Part shown: positions 45,466-55,218 of the stretch, one piece after another | Position numbering within the stretch: position 1 is the first letter of the stretch | Layout: each line of letters begins with the position of its first letter | NCBI RefSeq assembly: GCF_000420645.1 | Contig: NZ_ATVI01000005.1 | Span: forward strand, 248,001-312,000 | Origin: Nevskia ramosa DSM 11499 | Lineage (GTDB): Bacteria > Pseudomonadota > Gammaproteobacteria > Nevskiales > Nevskiaceae | DNA: 64,000 nt | Direction: 5' to 3' | Position numbers and translations under genes: made by a program | The notes under the pieces: generated by a model | Databases searched by the model: none | Told to the model about the DNA's origin: nothing | What the model saw: only the letters and a program-made list of their open reading frames with translations

Positions 45466-46005
45466 ATGAGCCTCGGCATCGCTGTCCTGACCGTTTCCGA
45501 CACCCGCACGCTCGCCGACGACAAGTCCGGCAATCTGCTGGTCGAGCGCATCGCTGCCGATGGTCATCGCCTCGCGGCGCGGTTGATCAAGAGCGATGAC
45601 CGTTACGGCATCCGCGCGCAGCTCTCGAACTGGCTGATCGACGACACCGTCGACGTGATCATCATCACCGGCGGCACCGGCCTGACCGGCCGCGATCTGG
45701 TCCCGGAAGCAGTGCGGCCGCTGCTCGACCGCATCACCGATGGCTTCGGCGAATTGTTCCGGATGTTGTCGTATGCCGATGTCGGCACCTCGGCGATCCA
45801 GTCCCGCGCGTTTGCCGGCTCGGCGAATAGCCGGCTGGTGTTCTGCCTGCCAGGTTCGCGTGGCGCCTGCGAACTGGCCTGGGACAAGATCATCGGCCTG
45901 CAGCTGAACACGTCGACGCAGCCCTGCAATCTGGTCGACATCATTCCGCGGATGAAGGAATCGCCGGATCAGCCCGCGCCGAAGCGGCCGTCGAATCGGG
46001 ATTGA
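45466..46005 (+). CDS. moaB: Molybdenum cofactor biosynthesis protein B
   Basis: This 179-residue MoaB/MogA-fold protein adenylylates molybdopterin before molybdate insertion. The signature ITGGTGLTGRDLVPEAV is intact, and the N-terminal GIAVLTVSDTRTLADDKSG binds the pterin. AAGGA lies 9 nt upstream. It is 22 nt after hpnN, so it may be read from that transcript. It borders the molybdenum-dependent formate dehydrogenase genes, and the window holds two other molybdoenzymes. Confidence 0.93.
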   Translation: MSLGIAVLTVSDTRTLADDKSGNLLVERIAADGHRLAARLIKSDDRYGIRAQLSNWLIDDTVDVIIITGGTGLTGRDLVPEAVRPLLDRITDGFGELFRMLSYADVGTSAIQSRAFAGSANSRLVFCLPGSRGACELAWDKIIGLQLNTSTQPCNLVDIIPRMKESPDQPAPKRPSNRD

Positions 46006-46006
46006 A

Positions 46007-46076
46007 GTAGGGCGGCCCGTGGCCGCCAGCCCCGCGCGCTGAACCTAACCGAAGCGGCGGGCGTGGCCCGCCCTAA
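46007..46076. repeat. Palindromic intergenic repeat (GTAGGGCGG type)
   Basis: The left arm GTAGGGCGGCCCGTGGCCGCC is inverted by the right arm GGCGGGCGTGGCCCGCCCTAA, with mismatches. It fills exactly the gap between convergent moaB and fdsD and contains the fdsD stop codon. It shares the TAGGG(T/C)GG edge with the repeat at 40788-40866. Confidence 0.75.
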
Positions 46077-46291
46077 GCCGGCAGGCTGAGCTTCTGCATC
46101 GCTTCGATCACCAGCGGATGCACCTGCTCCTCGCCCTTGGCGATGCAGGCGCGCAACTGCTTCTGCATGCGCGGCTCCCAGAACTTGTCGATGTGATTGG
46201 CGACGCCGCTCACGGCTTCGACGTGATTCGGTTCGGCGGCGAAGAAGGCGGCGATGTTGTTCGCCATCTCGCTCAGGTTCTGGGGATTCAT
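46073..46291 (-). CDS. fdsD: Formate dehydrogenase delta subunit
   Basis: This 72-residue FdsD-family protein contains LSEMANNIAAFFAAEPNHVEAV, VANHIDKFWEPRMQKQL and HPLVIEAMQKL, the conserved blocks of the family. FdsD is a small subunit of the NAD-dependent molybdenum formate dehydrogenase, reported to be needed for activity or assembly. The start overlaps the fdhD stop by 4 nt, and the stop lies in the flanking repeat. Confidence 0.9.
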   Translation of the reverse strand: MNPQNLSEMANNIAAFFAAEPNHVEAVSGVANHIDKFWEPRMQKQLRACIAKGEEQVHPLVIEAMQKLSLPA

Positions 46292-47184
46292 GCAGAGACG
46301 GTTTCGATGGAGGTGGGCAGCGGCGCGGTGTCGCTGAGACGGGCGGGGCAGGCGTAGATCACATGGTTGCCGCCACGTGCGTAGCCGATCAGGCTCAGAC
46401 CGGCTTCCTCGGCCATGCGCACGGCGAGTGCGGTCGGGGCCGAGATCGCCGCCAGCAGCGGCATGCAGACGGTCGCCGCCTTCAGCACCATTTCGTAGCT
46501 GGCGCGTGAGGTGATGACGGCGAAGCCGCGTGCGCTGTCGATGTGGGCGCTGCTCATCGCGCCGATCAGCTTGTCGAGCGCGTTGTGGCGGCCCACGTCT
46601 TCGCGTACCAGCAGCAGCTTGCCGGCAGCATCGGCCCAAGCTGCCGCATGGGTGGCGCCGGTGACGGCGTTGATCGGCTGACGCTCGCGCAGTTCGTGCA
46701 GCGCGCGATGCAGCGCCGCGCTGCTGATCGGCAATCCGGCTGGTACGTGAGGCGCCGGGCGCATCGCTTCGGCAATGGTTTCCGAGCCGCACAGCCCGCA
46801 GCCACTGCGGCCGACCAGATTGCGGCGACGATCGGCGAGCAGCGCCGCACGCTCGGCGGGAATGCGCAGGCCGATCTCGTAGCCGTTGTCGAGTGCGTTC
46901 ACGGTCAGCGATTCCACTTCGCCGGCGCTAGTGACGATCGCTTCGCTCAAACAGAAGCCGAGCGCGAAGTCTTCGAGATCGCCCGGTGTTGCCATCATCA
47001 CCACATGCGGCTGGCCGTTGACGATCAACGCGACTGGCACTTCTTCGGCGACGTAGTCCTGCGTATCGCTGGCCGCGCCATCGCGCTGGACGTGCACCGG
47101 CAGCAGTGCATAGCCCGTCGCCGGATCGGGCGACGAGCCGGCTTCTGGCAAAGACTTATTTGGCGATCGCGGCATGACCGGCAT
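46288..47184 (-). CDS. fdhD: Formate dehydrogenase accessory sulfurtransferase FdhD
   Basis: This 298-residue protein moves sulfur from cysteine desulfurase to the molybdenum cofactor of formate dehydrogenase, which is needed for activity. The catalytic cysteine loop reads GRSGCGLCG, and LVREDVGRHNALDKLIG and TSRASYEMVLKAA are family motifs. Its start lies inside the end of fdsA (29-nt overlap), or 9 nt later at the second ATG. It is followed by fdsD. Confidence 0.94.
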   Translation of the reverse strand: MPVMPRSPNKSLPEAGSSPDPATGYALLPVHVQRDGAASDTQDYVAEEVPVALIVNGQPHVVMMATPGDLEDFALGFCLSEAIVTSAGEVESLTVNALDNGYEIGLRIPAERAALLADRRRNLVGRSGCGLCGSETIAEAMRPAPHVPAGLPISSAALHRALHELRERQPINAVTGATHAAAWADAAGKLLLVREDVGRHNALDKLIGAMSSAHIDSARGFAVITSRASYEMVLKAATVCMPLLAAISAPTALAVRMAEEAGLSLIGYARGGNHVIYACPARLSDTAPLPTSIETVSA

Positions 47185-50107
47185 CGCTGGCCTGCTTCAG
47201 CAGTTGCTGCTGGTTGTCGCTGAACTCGCGATAGCGACGCTGCCATTCGCTGGGCTGGCTGACGCGCGTCACCTGCACGGCGGTGACCTTGAACTCGGGG
47301 CAGTTGGTGGCCCAGTCCGAGTTATCGGTGGTGATCACGTTGGCGCCGCTGAACGGATGGTGGAAGGTCGTGTAGACGACACCCGGCTGCACGCGATCGG
47401 TGACTCTTGCGCGCAGCACGGTGTTGCCGGAACGGCTTTCGATGCCGACCCAGTCGCCGTTCTTGACGCCCCGCTCGTCGGCATCGTGCGGGTGGATCTC
47501 GAACACGTCTTCGCTATGCCATTCGCTGTTCGAGGTCCGCCGCGTCTGCGCGCCGACGTTGTACTGGCTGAGGATGCGGCCGGTGGTCAGGATCAGCGGG
47601 AACTTGCCGTTCACCTTCTCGTGTGTCGGCACGTATTCGGTCAGCAGGAAGCGGCCCTTGCCGCGGACGAACCCGTCGATGTGCATGGTCGGCGTGCCCA
47701 ACGGCGCTTCGTCGTTGCATGGCCACTGGACGCTGCCGATCTCGTCGAGCTTCTTGAACGAGACGCCGTGGAAAGTCGGCGTCAGGCGCGCGATCTCGTC
47801 CATGATCTCGGCCGAGCTCTGGTAGTTCATCGGATAGCCAAGCGCATTGGCCAGCATCTGCGTCGCCTGCCATTCGCCGACGCCGCTCTTCGGCCGCATC
47901 ACCTGCCTGACCGGCGAGATGCGCCGCTCGGCATTGGTGAAGGTGCCGTCCTTCTCGAGGAACGACGAACCCGGCAGGAAGACGTGAGCGAACTTCGCCG
48001 TCTCGTTCAGGAACAGATCCTGAACCACAACGCACTCCATCGCGCTCAAGGCTGCGGTGACGTGCTGGGTATTCGGATCGCTCTGCGCGATGTCCTCGCC
48101 ATGCACGTACAGGCCGAGGAATTCGCCATCGAGCGAAGCCTCGAACATGTTCGGAATGCGCAGGCCCGGTTCGTTGGACAGCGACACCTTCCAGTCCTGC
48201 TCGAACAGCGTGCGTGCCGCCGTATCCGAGACATGCCGGTAGCCCGGCAGCTCGTGCGGGAAGCTGCCCATGTCGCAGGAGCCCTGGACGTTGTTCTGGC
48301 CACGCAGCGGGTTGATACCGACGCCTTCGCGGCCGACGTTGCCGGTGGCCATCGCCAGATTGGCGATGCCGATCACCATCGTCGAACCCTGGCTGTGCTC
48401 GGTGACGCCGAGGCCGTAATAGATCGCGCCATTGCCGCCGGTTGCGTACAGCCGCGCCGCGCCGCGAACCATCGCCGCCGGCACGCCGGTGATCGCTTCC
48501 ATCGCTTCGGGCGAGTTGCGGCCTTCGGCAACGAACACGCGCCATTTGTTGAACGATTCGGTATCGCAGCGCTCGGCGACGAAATCTTCCTTGACCAGGC
48601 CTTCGGTGACGATCACGTGCGCCAGCGAGTTGATCAGCGCGACATTGGTGCCCGGCATCAGCTTCAGGTGGTAGTCGGCTTCGATGTGCGGCGTGCGCAC
48701 CAGATCGATGCCGCGCGGGTCGGCGACGATCAGCCGCGCGCCTTCACGCAGGCGACGCTTCATCTGCGACGCGAACACCGGATGGCCGTCGGTCGGGTTG
48801 GCGCCGATGACGACGATGACGTCGCTCTGCATCACCGAATCGAAAGTCTGGGTGCCAGCCGATTCGCCGATGGTCTGCTTCAGGCCATAGCCGGTGGGCG
48901 AATGGCAGACGCGAGCGCAGGTATCGACATTGTTGTTGCCGAACGCCGCGCGGACCATCTTCTGGACCACGTACACCTCTTCGTTGGTGCAGCGGCTCGA
49001 AGTGATCGCGCCGACCGAATCCTTGCCGTACTTCGCCTGGATGCGCTTGAACTCGGCAGCTGCGTGAGCGATGGCTTCCTCCCAGCTGACTTCCTGCCAG
49101 GGATCGGAAATCTTCGCGCGGATCATCGGTTTGGTGATCCGGTCCTGGTGCGTCGCATAGCCGATCGCGAAGCGGCCCTTGACGCAGGAATGACCGTGAT
49201 TCGCGTGGCCATCCTTGTTCGGCACCATGCGGACGATGTCCTCGCCCTTCATCTCGGCACGGAACGAGCAGCCAACGCCGCAGTAGGCGCAGGTGGTGAT
49301 CACGCTGTGCTCGGCCTGGCCCTTGGCGATCAGCGACTTCTCGCTGAGGGTCGCGGTCGGACAGGCGGCCACGCAGGCCCCGCAGGACACGCATTCCGAT
49401 TCCATGAAGCTGTCGCTCTGGCTCGGAGACACCATCGACTCGAAGCCGCGGCCGGAGATGGTCAGCGCCAGGGTGCCCTGCTGCTCGTCGCAGGCACGCA
49501 CGCAGCGCGAGCAGACGATGCACTTCGATGGATCGAAGGTGAAGTACGGATTGCTTTCGTCCTTCGGCATGAAACGATCGTTGACCTTGCGCTTGCCGTC
49601 GGCGTGGACGTGCCCATGAACATGATTGGCGCCGTCATAGCCGTAGCGCACTTCGCGCAGGCCCACCGCACCGGCCATGTCCTGCAGCTCGCAGTGGCCG
49701 TTGGCGGGGCAGGTCAGGCAGTCCAGCGGGTGATCGGAGATGTACAGCTCCATCACGCCGAGGCGCAGCTTGGCGAGCTTGTCGTTCTGGGTGACCACCT
49801 TCATGCCGTCGGCGACCAGGGTCGTGCACGACGCCGGATAGCCGCGCATGCCTTCGATCTGCACCAGACACAGACGGCAGGAGCCGAAGGCTTCCAGCGT
49901 GTCGGTGGCGCAGAGCTTGGGGATGTTGATGTCGGCGAGCGCGGCGGCGCGCATCACCGAAGTGCCTTCCGGCACCGTGACTTCGCGGCCGTCGATGTTG
50001 AGCGTGACCTGCTTCGCGGCCACTTCGGCAAGCGCGGTCTTCTGGCCGACATTGCGCGGCGCGCGCGGAGCGGGGGTGCCGAGATCCTTGTCGATGATCG
50101 AGAACAT
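47156..50107 (-). CDS. fdsA: NAD-dependent formate dehydrogenase alpha subunit
   Basis: This catalytic subunit (983 residues) oxidises formate to CO2 at a molybdenum site. In order it has an N-terminal [2Fe-2S] domain (GSCRLCLVQIEG), a His-type 4Fe-4S region (DCLTCPANGHCELQ), two 4Fe-4S ferredoxin sites (CIVCSRCVRAC, CVSCGACVAAC), the 4Fe-4S of the bis-MGD domain (CAYCGVGC) and the molybdenum ligand Cys in RVCHSPT, followed by the catalytic His. The end is the molydopterin-dinucleotide domain. It is cytoplasmic with FdsB, FdsG and FdsD. GAGG lies upstream of the ATG. Confidence 0.96.
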   Translation of the reverse strand: MFSIIDKDLGTPAPRAPRNVGQKTALAEVAAKQVTLNIDGREVTVPEGTSVMRAAALADINIPKLCATDTLEAFGSCRLCLVQIEGMRGYPASCTTLVADGMKVVTQNDKLAKLRLGVMELYISDHPLDCLTCPANGHCELQDMAGAVGLREVRYGYDGANHVHGHVHADGKRKVNDRFMPKDESNPYFTFDPSKCIVCSRCVRACDEQQGTLALTISGRGFESMVSPSQSDSFMESECVSCGACVAACPTATLSEKSLIAKGQAEHSVITTCAYCGVGCSFRAEMKGEDIVRMVPNKDGHANHGHSCVKGRFAIGYATHQDRITKPMIRAKISDPWQEVSWEEAIAHAAAEFKRIQAKYGKDSVGAITSSRCTNEEVYVVQKMVRAAFGNNNVDTCARVCHSPTGYGLKQTIGESAGTQTFDSVMQSDVIVVIGANPTDGHPVFASQMKRRLREGARLIVADPRGIDLVRTPHIEADYHLKLMPGTNVALINSLAHVIVTEGLVKEDFVAERCDTESFNKWRVFVAEGRNSPEAMEAITGVPAAMVRGAARLYATGGNGAIYYGLGVTEHSQGSTMVIGIANLAMATGNVGREGVGINPLRGQNNVQGSCDMGSFPHELPGYRHVSDTAARTLFEQDWKVSLSNEPGLRIPNMFEASLDGEFLGLYVHGEDIAQSDPNTQHVTAALSAMECVVVQDLFLNETAKFAHVFLPGSSFLEKDGTFTNAERRISPVRQVMRPKSGVGEWQATQMLANALGYPMNYQSSAEIMDEIARLTPTFHGVSFKKLDEIGSVQWPCNDEAPLGTPTMHIDGFVRGKGRFLLTEYVPTHEKVNGKFPLILTTGRILSQYNVGAQTRRTSNSEWHSEDVFEIHPHDADERGVKNGDWVGIESRSGNTVLRARVTDRVQPGVVYTTFHHPFSGANVITTDNSDWATNCPEFKVTAVQVTRVSQPSEWQRRYREFSDNQQQLLKQASDAGHAAIAK

Positions 50108-50122
50108 GGTTGCGTACCTCTA

Positions 50123-51709
50123 TCAGGACGCGACGCGAACGCGCGGCGTCTGCTGCTGGGATGATTTCTGGAAATCTTCGGGAAAATGATTCAAGGCGCT
50201 GAGCACCGGGAACGGCGCCATGCCGCCCAGCGCGCACAGGCTTCCGGCGAGCATCGTGTCGCAGAGATCGCGGAGCAGCGCTTCTTGCTTCACCGGTTGA
50301 TCGCCGGCGACCAGCCGGTCGATCACTTCCATGCCGCGTGTCGAGCCGATGCGGCAGGGCGTGCACTTGCCGCAGGATTCGGTGGCGCAGAACTCCATCG
50401 AGAAGCGCGCCTGCTCGGCCATGTCGACGGTGTCGTCGAACACCGTGATGCCGCCGTGGCCGACCATGTTGTTGAGCTTGGCGTAGGCCTCGTAGTCGAG
50501 CGGCAGATCGAACTGCGAATCCGGGATATAGGCGCCAAGCGGACCGCCGACCTGCACGGTGCGGATCGGCCGGCCACTGAGCGCGCCGCCGCCGAAGGTA
50601 TAGAGCAGATCGCGCAAGGACACGCCGAAGGCTTTCTCGACCAGACCGCCGTGCTTGATGTTGCCGGCGAGCTGCACCGGAAGCGTGCCGCGCGAGCGGC
50701 CGACGCCGAAGTTCTTGTAATGCTCCGAACCTTTGTCGAGGATGATCGGCACCGAGGCCAGCGTGATCACGTTGTTGATCACCGTCGGGCAACCGAACAG
50801 GCCCTTGATCGCCGGCAGCGGTGGCTTGAAGCGGACCATGCCGCGCTTGCCTTCCAGCGATTCCAGCAGCGAGGTTTCCTCGCCGCAGATGTAGGCGCCG
50901 GCGCCCATCCGCACTTCCAGATCGAAGTGCTTACCGGAGCCCTGGATGTTGGCGCCCAGCCAGTTGGCGGCGTACGCCGCCTTGATCGCTTCGTTCAGCG
51001 CCCGCTCGCCGTACGGATATTCGCAGCGCAGATAGATGTAGCCGCGCGTGGCGCCGACGGCGACACCGGCGATGGTCATGCCTTCGATCAGCACGAAGGG
51101 ATCGCCTTCGCAGACCATGCGATCGGCGAAGGTGCCGGAATCACCTTCGTCACCATTGCAGACGATGTACTTCTGCTCGCCTTCCGCACCTGAAACCGTC
51201 TTCCACTTGATACCGGCCGGAAATGCCGCACCGCCGCGGCCGCGCAAGCCCGAGTCGGTCACTGCGGCGATGATCGCGGCCGGCTCCATTGCCAGCGCAT
51301 TGCTCAGGCCCTTGTAGCCGTCATGGGCGCGGTAGTCGGCGAGGTTGACCGGATCGGTGATGCCGGCGCGAGCGAAGGTCAGGCGCTCCTGGTTCTTGAG
51401 ATAGGAAATCTCCTCGACGAGATGGAGGCTCAGCGGATGTTCGCCACCGTGCGTCAGCCCTGTCGCAAACAGTGAAGCAACATCTTCCGGCTGCACCGGG
51501 CCGTAGCCGATGCGGCCGGCGTCGGTGGCGACTTCGACCAGCGGCTCCAGCCAGAACATCCCGCGCGAGCTGTTGCGGATGAGCTCAACGTCGATGCCGA
51601 TGCGTGCGGCTTCGGCGGTGATCGCGGCAGCCACTTCGTCGGCGCCGAGCGAGACCGCGGTGGAATCACGCGGCACGTAGATGGTCACGGCTTTCTTCGT
51701 GGCGTTCAT
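50123..51709 (-). CDS. fdsB: NAD-dependent formate dehydrogenase beta subunit (FMN, NuoF-like)
   Basis: This 528-residue diaphorase subunit passes electrons from the iron-sulfur chain to NAD. The N-terminal 110 residues are a thioredoxin-like ferredoxin domain without the usual cysteines. The NuoF-like part has [17 protein letters not shown] and [14 protein letters not shown] (FMN/NAD), [19 protein letters not shown], and the 4Fe-4S site [12 protein letters not shown] with a later Cys. The start overlaps the fdsG stop by 4 nt. Confidence 0.95.
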   Translation of the reverse strand: MNATKKAVTIYVPRDSTAVSLGADEVAAAITAEAARIGIDVELIRNSSRGMFWLEPLVEVATDAGRIGYGPVQPEDVASLFATGLTHGGEHPLSLHLVEEISYLKNQERLTFARAGITDPVNLADYRAHDGYKGLSNALAMEPAAIIAAVTDSGLRGRGGAAFPAGIKWKTVSGAEGEQKYIVCNGDEGDSGTFADRMVCEGDPFVLIEGMTIAGVAVGATRGYIYLRCEYPYGERALNEAIKAAYAANWLGANIQGSGKHFDLEVRMGAGAYICGEETSLLESLEGKRGMVRFKPPLPAIKGLFGCPTVINNVITLASVPIILDKGSEHYKNFGVGRSRGTLPVQLAGNIKHGGLVEKAFGVSLRDLLYTFGGGALSGRPIRTVQVGGPLGAYIPDSQFDLPLDYEAYAKLNNMVGHGGITVFDDTVDMAEQARFSMEFCATESCGKCTPCRIGSTRGMEVIDRLVAGDQPVKQEALLRDLCDTMLAGSLCALGGMAPFPVLSALNHFPEDFQKSSQQQTPRVRVAS

Positions 51710-52227
51710 GCCGTCACTCCGGTCAGGCGATCGAAGCGGTCCGCCGTCACGCGGCCCTTGAGCGCACCATCGATCATCAGGCTGGGGCCGACGGCGCAGT
51801 TGCCGAGGCAGTACGCCGGTTCCAGCGTGTAGCGACCATCGGCCGTGGTTTCGTGAAAATCGATGCCGAGTGAGGCTTTCACATGTGCTTCCAGCGCCCG
51901 GCCACCGACTGCCTGGCAGGCTTCGGCGCGGCACAGATGCAGCACGTGTTCGCCGGGTTTCTCGGTGCGATACCAGTGATAGAAGCTGATCACGCCATGG
52001 ACTTCGGCACGCGACAGGTTCAGTGACTTGGCGATGACCGGCACCGCGTCCTTCGGCACGTGGCCGAGCGCTTCCTGCACGCCATGCAGGATCGGCAGCA
52101 AGGCACCGGGCAGGTTCTTCAGCCTGGCCAGCACGGCATTGATCGCGGCGCTATCGGCGGCCGACAGCGATGACAGCTCGGCGAGCTTGATCGGCGGACT
52201 GCGGCGCTCGAAGGTGGAGGTGGCCAT
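51706..52227 (-). CDS. fdsG: NAD-dependent formate dehydrogenase gamma subunit (NuoE-like)
   Basis: This 173-residue [2Fe-2S] thioredoxin-fold subunit has cluster cysteines in [13 protein letters not shown] and in [31 protein letters not shown] is the NuoE-family core. It is the first fds gene, 15 nt after the transporter gene, so transporter and enzyme share an operon. Confidence 0.95.
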   Translation of the reverse strand: MATSTFERRSPPIKLAELSSLSAADSAAINAVLARLKNLPGALLPILHGVQEALGHVPKDAVPVIAKSLNLSRAEVHGVISFYHWYRTEKPGEHVLHLCRAEACQAVGGRALEAHVKASLGIDFHETTADGRYTLEPAYCLGNCAVGPSLMIDGALKGRVTADRFDRLTGVTA

Positions 52228-52242
52228 GATTGTTGGTGTCGG

Positions 52243-53913
52243 TTACTTGAACAGGATCGCGGCCTTGGCGACGGTCTGCGACACGCCCCAGGCCAGTGGA
52301 ATGCCGACGGCGAGCCAGGCGAGCAGCACCGTGACCTTGAAGCCGCCAACGGTTTGAGCGGTTTGAGCGGAACTGATCGGCGCGCCAGTAGGGGCAATCT
52401 CGTGCGCCAGCCTTTTGGCTTCGGCCAGCTCGGCCTCGTTCATCTGCCATTTCGGCTCGACGGGGCGGATCAGCAGATTGCAGGCGAAACCGGCGACCAG
52501 GAGCGCTGCGAGGATCAGCATCGTGGTGTCGTAGACCTGCGCTTTCGCAACGCCTTGGGCGAGCTGGTACTCGCGCAGGTAGTTGACGATCACCGGGCCG
52601 AAGATGCCGGCGATCGACCAGGCCGTCAGCAACCTGCCGTGGATGGCGCCGACGAACTGGGTGCCGAACATGTCGGCGAGATAGGCGGGCACAGTCGCGA
52701 AGCCGCCGCCGTACATCGACAGGATGATGCACAGCGCGCCGACGAACAGTGCCACGCTGCCAGCGTGTCCGGCGCTGGGCACGGAGGCGTACAGCGCGGT
52801 GCCGAGCAGGAAGAAGATCGCATAGGTGATCTTGCGGCCCAGCTTGTCGGACATCGATGCCCAGAAGAAGCGTCCGGCGATGTTGAACAGGCTGAGAAGG
52901 CCGGTGAAGCCGGCAGCGATCGCGGCGATCTGCGCGGCCTGGCCGGCATCGAGCGAACCGATCGCGGCCTCGATGCCAATGAGCTTTCCGCCGAACACTT
53001 CCTGCAGCATCGGCGAGGCCATGCCGATGACGCCGATGCCGGCGGTGACGTTCAGGCACAGCACCGCCCAGATCAGCCAGAACTGCGGCGTCCGGTGCGC
53101 GTTGCGCAGATGCACGTGCTTCGCGCTGATCATCGCGTTGGCGGTGTTCGCCGCCGGCGGTGTCCAGCCTGCGGGCTTCCATCCGGCGGCGGGAACTCGG
53201 TAGCCGATCGCGCCGGCAGTCATGAACACGGCGTAGATCAGCGCCATGGTCACGAAGGTTTCGGCGACGCCGATCGAGCTTGCCGTGGCGTACTTGGACA
53301 TCAGCAGCTGGGCGAGCGGCGAGCCGATCATCGCGCCGCCGCCGAAGCCCATGATCGCCATGCCGGTGGCCATGCCGCGGCGATCCGGGAACCACTTGAT
53401 CAGGGTCGATACCGGCGAGATGTAGCCAAGTCCAAGGCCGATGCCGCCGATCACGCCGGAGCCGAGCAGCATCAGCCAGAATTGATGCAGGTGGATGCCG
53501 AGCGCCGACAGCAGCATGCCGCCGCACCAGCAGGCCATCGACACCAGCCCGGCCTTGCGCGGGCCGGCGCGTTCCAGCCAGCCGCCCCAGATCGCGGCGC
53601 TGGAACCGAGAAAGACGAAGAACAGCGTGTACATCCAGCCGAGCGTGGAAATCTTCCAGTCGCAATTGCTGACGAACAGCTCGGCGAAGAAGCTGGTGCC
53701 GGCCGGGCAGGCGACAGCCGTGTCGATACCCACGGCTTTCGACAGCGGCAGCCAGAACACGCTGAAGCCGTAGGCCATGCCGATGCAGAGGTGAATCGCG
53801 AGCGCAGCCGGCGGCACCAGCCAGCGGTTGAATCCCGGGCCGGCGATCGTCCGTTCCTTGGCCAGAAAATCGAGCAGGCTCGATGTTCCTGCCGTTGGCG
53901 CGATGCTCGACAT
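52243..53913 (-). CDS. MFS transporter, oxalate/formate antiporter (OFA) family
   Basis: This inner-membrane transporter of about 556 residues has 12 helices. Family features include AYGFSVFWLPLS, GGIGLGLGYISPVSTLIKWFPDRRGMATGMAIMG and RFFWASMSDKLGRK. Its place at the head of the formate dehydrogenase operon suggests uptake of formate or exchange of oxalate and formate. GGAGG lies close upstream of the ATG; an overlapping ATG 4 nt earlier is in another frame. About 65 extra residues near the C-terminus form a charged loop (EAELAEAKRLAHE) before the last helix. Confidence 0.88.
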   Translation of the reverse strand: MSSIAPTAGTSSLLDFLAKERTIAGPGFNRWLVPPAALAIHLCIGMAYGFSVFWLPLSKAVGIDTAVACPAGTSFFAELFVSNCDWKISTLGWMYTLFFVFLGSSAAIWGGWLERAGPRKAGLVSMACWCGGMLLSALGIHLHQFWLMLLGSGVIGGIGLGLGYISPVSTLIKWFPDRRGMATGMAIMGFGGGAMIGSPLAQLLMSKYATASSIGVAETFVTMALIYAVFMTAGAIGYRVPAAGWKPAGWTPPAANTANAMISAKHVHLRNAHRTPQFWLIWAVLCLNVTAGIGVIGMASPMLQEVFGGKLIGIEAAIGSLDAGQAAQIAAIAAGFTGLLSLFNIAGRFFWASMSDKLGRKITYAIFFLLGTALYASVPSAGHAGSVALFVGALCIILSMYGGGFATVPAYLADMFGTQFVGAIHGRLLTAWSIAGIFGPVIVNYLREYQLAQGVAKAQVYDTTMLILAALLVAGFACNLLIRPVEPKWQMNEAELAEAKRLAHEIAPTGAPISSAQTAQTVGGFKVTVLLAWLAVGIPLAWGVSQTVAKAAILFK

Positions 53914-53935
53914 CCATCCTCCGTTGCAGCAGTTT

Positions 53936-53952
53936 TTGCCGGTATGCGGCAA
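53936..53952. promoter_or_regulatory. Palindrome in the leader of the formate operon
   Basis: TTGCCG-GTATG-CGGCAA has perfect 6-bp arms and lies 23 nt upstream of the transporter start. It could be an operator for the divergent regulator or an mRNA leader hairpin. Confidence 0.4.
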
Positions 53953-54105
53953 GCTGCTGTTTATGTGCCTGGAAACATATCTGCAGCCTTGAAAATGCTG
54001 CAATCAGGACACGGTAGTCGTACCGGAGAGCGATGAAAATATGTATCGTAAAGCCTAAAGCGCATTCCTCATTCCGATCTCCTTTCCGATCCTCAAGGCA
54101 CTCCG

Positions 54106-55218
54106 ATGTTCAAAGTTTCGATCAAGCCGCATTGGCAGCTCGAACAGGCCGATGGCAAGCAGTCGCTGCCGCGTCTGGTCGAGCTACTGGCCCGGGTCCG
54201 GGAAACCGGCACCTTGGCCGAAGCCTGCATTCAGGCCGGGCTGTCCTACCGGTACGCCTGGGGCCTGCTGCAGGACGGCACGCGTACTTTCGGCGCGCCG
54301 CTGGTGGCGATGCAGCGCGGTCGCGGCGCGGTGCTGACGCCGCTGGCGGAGAAATTGGTCTGGGCCGACAAGCGCATCAATGCGCGTCTCGCGCCGCTGC
54401 TCGACAGCCTGGCTTCAGAGCTGGAAGTGGAACTGGAACGCGCGCTCAGCGATACCGGCGCCATCCTCCGCGTGCAGGCCAGCCATGGTTTCGCGGTGGA
54501 AACCCTGCGCGACTGGTTCGTGCGCAGCCGGATTCCGATCGATCTGAAATACCGCTCCAGCTTCGAAGCGCTCGGCGCGTTCAAGAGCGGCGCCTGCGAT
54601 CTGGCCGGCTTCCACGTGCCGCTGGGCGAGTTCGAAGCACCGGCGCTGCAGCAGTACGCCGCCTGGCTGAAGCCGCAGACCCATCGGCTGATCATGCTGG
54701 CAACGCGGCGCCAGGGCCTGATCGTGTCGCCCGGCAATCCGAAGGGCATCCAGTCGCTGGCCGATTTGTCGCGCGCGGAAGTTCGCTTCGTCAATCGCCA
54801 GCCCGGTTCAGGCACCCGGATGCTGCTTGACCTGATGCTCGACAAGGCCGGGATCGACGGCGCCCGGATCACCGGTTACGAAAGCGGCGAATTCACTCAT
54901 GCGGCAGTGGCGGCTTACGTCGCCAGCGGCATGGCCGATGCCGGCGTCGGTGTCGAAGCCGCGGCCAAGCGCTTCGATTTGGGCTTCGTGCCGCTGGCCG
55001 GCGAGCGCTATTTCTTCCTGTGCGCGAAAACCGCGCTGAAGACCCCGGCGCTGCAGAGCGTGATCGACACCTTGTGCAATCCGGACTTCCGCAATCTGGT
55101 CAACGCCCTGCCGGGCTACGACGCGCTGCGCTGCGGCGAAGTGATGGCGATCGAGGAAGCCTTCCCGGATTTCGGTCGTCTGCCGAAAGGCCGGGCAGCG
55201 AAAGCCGCCCGATCCTGA
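54106..55218 (+). CDS. ModE-like HTH regulator with periplasmic-binding-type (PF12727) domain
   Basis: This 370-residue regulator has an N-terminal winged HTH of the ModE/LysR type (LPRLVELLARVRETGTLAEACIQAGLSYRYAWGLL, up to about residue 85). A periplasmic-binding-protein-like sensor domain follows, with RRQGLIVSPGNPKG and FVNRQPGSGTRMLLDLML, as in the PBP-like domain linked to molybdate/molybdopterin proteins. It is divergent from the formate operon across a 192-nt gap, so it likely controls it, perhaps in response to molybdenum or formate. Both ligand and sign of control are inferred. Confidence 0.82.
   Translation: MFKVSIKPHWQLEQADGKQSLPRLVELLARVRETGTLAEACIQAGLSYRYAWGLLQDGTRTFGAPLVAMQRGRGAVLTPLAEKLVWADKRINARLAPLLDSLASELEVELERALSDTGAILRVQASHGFAVETLRDWFVRSRIPIDLKYRSSFEALGAFKSGACDLAGFHVPLGEFEAPALQQYAAWLKPQTHRLIMLATRRQGLIVSPGNPKGIQSLADLSRAEVRFVNRQPGSGTRMLLDLMLDKAGIDGARITGYESGEFTHAAVAAYVASGMADAGVGVEAAAKRFDLGFVPLAGERYFFLCAKTALKTPALQSVIDTLCNPDFRNLVNALPGYDALRCGEVMAIEEAFPDFGRLPKGRAAKAARS

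Noticed and set aside
47174-50164. 996-codon open frame antisense to fdsA
   Set aside because: Same effect: low-complexity His/Ala/Asp/Arg translation opposite an unmistakable formate dehydrogenase.
52354-54036. 560-codon frame antisense to the OFA transporter
   Set aside because: It is highly charged, where a real product here would be the hydrophobic transporter on the opposite strand.
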